From Aldrovandia affinis (lineage: Eukaryota > Chordata > Actinopteri > Notacanthiformes > Halosauridae), in assembly GCA_029706075.1 (NCBI GenBank), contig JAINUG010000037.1:3275127-3339126 (forward strand): a stretch of 64,000 nucleotides of DNA. Direction: 5' to 3'. Positions within the stretch are counted from its first letter, which is position 1; the number at the start of each line of letters is the position of its first letter. This document shows, one piece after another, positions 59,814-64,000 of the stretch. Made by a program: the position numbers and the translations under genes. The notes under the pieces were generated by a model, which saw only the letters and a program-made list of their open reading frames with translations, was not told where the DNA came from and ran no database searches.

Positions 59814-60515
59814 TACACCTTTAAGGTCTACACTATCTCAAAAATGTCACCTTTTGTTGCCTTACAGTCTGAAATGAAAACATATTAAATTAGACTTTTT
59901 TACCTTTATTTACACATTTTGCCCTACAACTTCCAACTGAAAAATATTTATAAACATTTCTGAACATTAATAAAAAAAATAAAAAATAGAATAACTTGGA
60001 TTGATAAATCTACACCTAGCTTATCATACCAATTGTAAAGTAGCTCAGGGGTAACCAATCACCTTTCAGATCACACATCAAGCTACTATGCTTCAATTCA
60101 ATTGTAGAAATTCGGATTACTTTAGAATAAAATCAGCTGTTCCTAGAGGATTCCACTGCTGTTTAGTGCATTTCAGAGTAAAGAATCCACCGTGAGCAAC
60201 TAGGAGCTTTCAAAAGAACTCCGGAATAAAGTTGTGGAAAGGCACATATCAGGAAATGGGTATAGAAAGATTTCAAAGGCCTTAATTATCCCATAGAGCA
60301 TGGTCAAGACCAAAATTAAGAAGCGGAAGGTGCATGGCACCACCAGGACCTTGCCTAGATCAGGCCGTCCATCAAAGCTGGATGACTGAGCAAGAAGACT
60401 TATCAGAGAGGCCACCAAAGAGGCCAATGGCAACTATGAAGGAGCTACAGGATTTATGGAAAAGAGTGGTCAATGTGTGCATGTGTCTACAATACAGAAA
60501 GCTCTCCACAATTGG
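59814..60515 (+). mobile_element. Truncated Tc1-like element, same family as the 10.6 kb copy
   Basis: The left end matches the 10.6 kb element over its terminal repeat (GTCTACA, CTCAAAAATGT, then GCCTTACAGTCTGAAATG) and its 5' untranslated region. Examples are TAGCTCAGGGGTAACCAATC near 60032 and CAGCTGTTCCTAGAGGATTC near 60133. The outermost bases are eroded. Sequence identity to the family stops just after CACAATTGGGTCAGC, so the C-terminal half and right end are missing. Orientation is opposite to the first copy. Confidence 0.88.
60207..60515 (+). pseudogene. Tc1 transposase N-terminal pseudogene
   Basis: One frame reads LSKELRNKVVERHISGNGY, an in-frame TAG, then KVHGTTRTLPRSGRPSKLDD, a TGA, then ARRLIREATKEANG and STIQKALHN. 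This is the two-part helix-turn-helix DNA-binding region of Tc1 transposases. No catalytic residues are present because the element is truncated. The parallel 74-codon frame from 60334 is a shifted reading of the same DNA. Confidence 0.85.
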
Positions 60516-61710
60516 GTCAGCTCACAAGCTACATTTTCCCATAATTATATTAGCATAATTTGTATGCGTTTTTTACATTAGTTCTCAGGAGAGAGAATCT
60601 TGTTTACTGTCCAAATGGGAATATATCAGGATATAAAAGCGGCCCTGATCAAGATGAAAAATTGATCATTTATAACTTCTGTCCCTCACCCTCACGAGTT
60701 TGTACTGTAAAGGGATATACTGTACCATAAATCAAAGGCAAATGGTCCTTTGTGTCAGCTTCAAGTACAGATCCCTGTTTTATGCACTGTATTTTATTAC
60801 AATTTGCCATCTGCGCTGAGGTATGCTAATAGCTGGCTGTGACTATTTACACATATGAAAAAGCACACTTCCATCTGCCATGTACAGCAATCTCCCATAA
60901 TTCAGTTCCACCTTTATGCCAAACAACTGTTGTTTACTCACAAGGTGACAGTGAAGTGGAGTGATCGATGACAGGCGCGCCATGCCTCTCGCATGCTGCA
61001 GGATTGAACACCTCCCTCCAGTGGAGACCCCCCCCATCCCAACCACAGCCCCAGAGAGAGGGGCATTTCTGCTGTCAGGATCTTACACTGTCAAATGGCC
61101 CCCCTCAGCAAACTCCGGGACAACAGCGCAAGATTGGTGCCCTTAAACATGTCTGACACTTCCTAAAGCCTCAAATTTTTAACTACACTCTTATACTATG
61201 TATTACATTTCATATATGGAATTGCAGTCGTCTTCGCATACATTACAATGCACTGACAATAAACGATGATCGATTGCAAAATAGAAAATATTAAAGGGAA
61301 ATTTAAAGTAAAATAAAAAAAGATTCCATATGTGGATGAATCTTTTACTGCACTATAATACAGCTCAGTAATTTGGTAAGTGCAGCGTAAATCACCCAAA
61401 ACGGGGACGATAACATTGTGCTGAACCGCTGTATCGCATTTATGTAAGCGCTTTTTAAATATCACACAGGCACATTTATTTTTGCCTCTTTAATAGTGCT
61501 TACTCTCTGCATTTAACTATTCAACATCCCACGCTCTTTGATTTGTTGCAAAGACGGTGTCAACAACAACTGTGAATCACTGCACTGACTGCGGATAAGA
61601 GGCAGAGTGTTTGGGGAAAGGGGGGATTTGGAGCGCTGCGCTCACCTCCCCTCCCTACCCCAGGGTCATACAACCTTATTAATAATCCTCCCTGCCTGTT
61701 GCTCAACACA
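60516..61710. other. Intergenic block, no gene seen
   Basis: No credible gene. C-rich tract near 61029-61040. Overlapping frames at 60961-61156 are in GC-richer DNA and unrecognised. Confidence 0.5.
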
Positions 61711-61714
61711 ACAT

Positions 61715-61738
61715 AAAAAACAACAACAACAACAACAA
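61715..61738. repeat. (CAA)n tract
   Basis: About seven to eight CAA units after a short A-run. Confidence 0.9.
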
Positions 61739-61859
61739 AGAACAGGGAGGCCTAACCGCTCTGGGCCGGTAAAGCAACCAGGGCAGAACCGCACTGCTCC
61801 GCGCTGAAGTCGGACTGCTGCTGGATTCCTGGAATGCACGCGGATGCCCAGCCAGGTAC

Positions 61860-62270
61860 TGTATGTTGTGTCTGAGGTGAAGGAACAGTAAAGTATTAAT
61901 CCCTACCTGACACTAATACTTGATGTATGATTGACCCCGTTAGCAGGACTCTCGTCATTACAGTCCCAGCCATATGGCGGGACATTAGCCCTTTACCCTT
62001 CAGCGGGATAATCTCTCTGCTTCTGCCAGTGCTCTTTCTTCACAGATTTCTTTGGGCAATAATTGCATGACAGTATTAACGTATTGAGACAGATTTAAAA
62101 CGGCTTCCGTCACCACACGAGGGGGCGGAAATAACAAAACACAACGTGCAGTAATCTAGGAAAAGCAGAAGCCTTATGGCATTTGATTCATTCTGTCACA
62201 GATATGCAAACGTACAGTGAGTCTTCTGGCCGGTCAAAACAACCGATTAAGGCTACAGTAATTAAGAGCT
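61860..62270. promoter_or_regulatory. Candidate conserved non-coding block with a CTCF-like motif
   Basis: Repeat-poor sequence with GCAATAATTGCATGAC near 62057, whose core GCAATAATTGC contains a homeodomain site. The CTCF-like site is listed separately. No coding frame. Confidence 0.32.
62115..62126 (+). promoter_or_regulatory. Candidate CTCF binding motif
   Basis: ACACGAGGGGGC followed by GG matches the forward CTCF core at about 10 of 12 positions by eye. Orientation is plus, opposite to the two minus-strand candidates at 36.7 and 46.7 kb. Confidence 0.33.
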
Positions 62271-62887
62271 GGAGAATAAGATGAAATAACATGAGGTGAA
62301 GACAGACAGACACACACTACTGTACAACGAAATGCTGCAGACCTTCACAGTAACGAGGTGTAAAATGTGCCTCATGTGTTCATAATCTATATCACACTGA
62401 TTTTTGTGTCCAGAAAACTCATCCATATTTCCTCTCCATCTTAAATGACATTTAAATGACATTATTATGAAGCTACCTGAGTTTATTTCAAATACCCTAC
62501 GCTTCAGTGGGCTCCCCGACATGGCTTAAGAAATATGTCCAGTGGCGTAGTAATAGTAAAACATGTGAACAGAAATTTGATGTGACATACTAAAACAATC
62601 TTGGCCTAAATTTAAGAGCTGTATATCAATTTGAAAGGAAAATTTACATAAAAGCACCTCAGAATTCAGGATGAATGAGAAAAATTGCATCACGCAGTTT
62701 AACCCCTTTATTTTTTAAAGTAGGCAGAAAGTGGCCAGATGCAATAGCTGAGTCCTTGGCCATTATGGCCTAGCCTCAATATGACCCCTAAAGCCCACAT
62801 TAGCAGTGTATCCAGGCAGTACCAGTAAGTGATGTTTTACATTGCTGGAAGATCAGTAAAGACATTGAGGGCTATGGAAGGCACTAC
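62271..62887. other. Intergenic block, nothing recognised
   Basis: No gene or repeat family identified. Confidence 0.5.
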
Positions 62888-63001
62888 TTGTTTAGGGAAT
62901 GGTTACCGAGCAGTGGTCTGGGCAGTGGACCTTTAACCTGGGTCACAAGCTCAAGTCTCAAGTGGTGTTGTACGATTGAATAAAGTGTAAGCCCTGGATA
63001 A

Positions 63002-63003
<2 letters not shown>
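62888..63003 (+). repeat. tRNA-derived SINE
   Basis: CAGTGGTCTGGGCAGTGGAC, then CTTTAACCTGGGTCACAAGC, matches the tRNA-like SINE head, with a B-box-like GCTCAAGTCTC at 62949-62959. The tail GTAAGCCCTGGATAAAGGTG runs straight into a TG microsatellite. Diverged but all parts are in order. Confidence 0.75.
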
Positions 63004-63052
<49 letters not shown>

Positions 63053-63053
63053 C
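63004..63053. repeat. (TG)n(CG)n microsatellite at a SINE 3' end
   Basis: About 21 TG units and then CGCGCGCG. The TG/CG combination is among the sequences most prone to Z-DNA. Confidence 0.96.
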
Positions 63054-63059
63054 AGCCAA

Positions 63060-64000
63060 CAAAACAATATCACCTCTGATACCTGGCTGCCTGGTGCGGC
63101 GCTCTGAACCCTCACAATTGACTTAAAGGATTGTGAACTCCAGCAATTCATGATCCAAGGAGCGGTGTTCAACATCAAGCCGGAGAGATCAGTAAGTCAG
63201 TCCAGGCCAGGCCAGGCCAATGGCTGTTATGAATGTCTCACTCTTTCTGTGCCTTTTAAATATTCCATTTGCCTCCATTTCCCATGACAGTTCTCAGAGC
63301 AGGGCCAGGACAACTGAAATGCCCCCTTACAAAAGCCACCTGACCGCTTACCCGGGTCCTTCGATGTCTTTGATCTGCAGCCCCCAATGTCTGCACGAGT
63401 GATTGTGCTGATTCGCCCCCCCCTTCCCCCTGGCCTATAATGAACAAATTCACTGCGTATTACTTTGGACTTGATCTCTGGCAAAACAGTGCTGGAACAA
63501 ACAATTTGGTTTGTCAACACCTTTCCCAGGACTCTTCAATCACTGTCAGGGGTCCAAATTTAAAGCGCAAAGTGCATCTGACTGCAGGACCCCGGACTGA
63601 TTACACTTCCCAGTCCAGCGAATTGCTCCAGACAGGACAGCAATCTGATTACTAACCCGGCTTGAAAATACTCTCCACTGCCCAGGATTAGCATGAATAT
63701 TTTGATATAGATCGATAAGCAATCTCCACTCTATAAGAAATGCCAGCAACATTCATTTGGCTGATCAAAGGTTTATATCAGCCGGCGGCGACAGCTAGCT
63801 ATTGTTTTCTGCCTCCTGTGTGAGGGTGATTCCGTGGGAGAGACCCGGGGCCCCAGCTCCACTTCACCTAATCGTGGAAACAATCACTGCTTCATAGGAT
63901 CCCATCTTCCAGGGCCGCCCTGAATCAAATTAGGGCGGCAGAAGCCTGAACTATGAAGGGACTGAGTTAATTTATAAAGCATTACTGTTGCAGCCGCACA
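63060..64000. promoter_or_regulatory. Candidate conserved non-coding block at the window edge
   Basis: Nearly 1 kb with no simple repeats other than a C-run at 63416-63424. Sites include GGATTAGCATGAATATTTTG near 63685 (OTX-type GGATTA), ATCAAAGG at 63764-63771 (TCF/LEF-type) and a CpG-rich GCCGGCGGCGAC near 63781. Two overlapping minus-strand frames (97 and 65 codons at 63227-63520) are unrecognised. The block continues past the window end. Confidence 0.38.

Noticed and set aside
1-64000. CRISPR array, phage, plasmid or bacterial operon
   Set aside because: No spaced direct repeats, no dense coding, and no ribosome-binding-site-led genes. Repeat types and transposons are those of a vertebrate.
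1-64000. Known microRNA hairpins
   Set aside because: I looked by eye for the mature sequences of common vertebrate microRNAs (for example let-7, miR-9, miR-124, miR-137, miR-204) and found none. A covariance or hairpin search was not possible, so novel ones cannot be excluded.

Overview
This window looks like a non-coding stretch of a vertebrate nuclear genome, most likely a ray-finned fish. The evidence is the many long CA/TG microsatellites, several decayed Tc1-type DNA transposons, and tRNA-derived SINE copies of a kind abundant in fish. The species cannot be named from the sequence. I found no complete protein-coding gene, no rRNA gene, no genuine tRNA gene and no CRISPR array. The open frames present are short, run through simple repeats or transposons, and lack convincing homology. 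The one arrangement that could be an exon (about 59193-59317) is flagged with low confidence.

Layout. 1-10 kb is intergenic DNA with a reverse-strand SINE (1932-2036), GT repeats, and a GC-rich patch holding a regulatory-looking core (4.9-5.1 kb). At 6105-6722 an unexplained minus-strand frame is broken by two amber stops. 10.2-12.3 kb holds a TG repeat, a strong G-quadruplex motif and a 1.7 kb Tc1-like element that contains a second, nested 339 bp element. 12.5-23 kb alternates microsatellites and SINEs with quieter AT-rich blocks carrying homeodomain-type motifs. 23-46 kb is mainly intergenic with candidate conserved non-coding blocks. At 46 kb lies the longest CA array, and 47-53 kb is another regulatory-looking stretch ending in a compact CpG-dense spot (52.69-52.83 kb). 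54.3-56.5 kb is a transposon cluster: a SINE, a chimeric Tc1 element with two opposed arms, a dispersed-repeat body, and a Tc1 transposase C-terminal remnant. 59.7-60.5 kb holds a second, truncated copy of the Tc1 family seen at 10.6 kb. The last kilobase (63.06-64.0 kb) again looks regulatory.

Interpretation. Few genes, many TAATTA, octamer and PBX-like motifs in calm sequence between repeats, and isolated CTCF-like motifs suggest a regulatory landscape (gene desert or giant intron) near a developmental gene. That is an inference from sequence style: conservation could not be tested and no target gene is visible. The firmest findings are structural: the nested transposon with preserved TA duplication, the head-to-head chimeric Tc1 with complementary deletions, loss of the second catalytic block in the 10.6 kb transposase, and repeated growth of microsatellites at SINE 3' ends.
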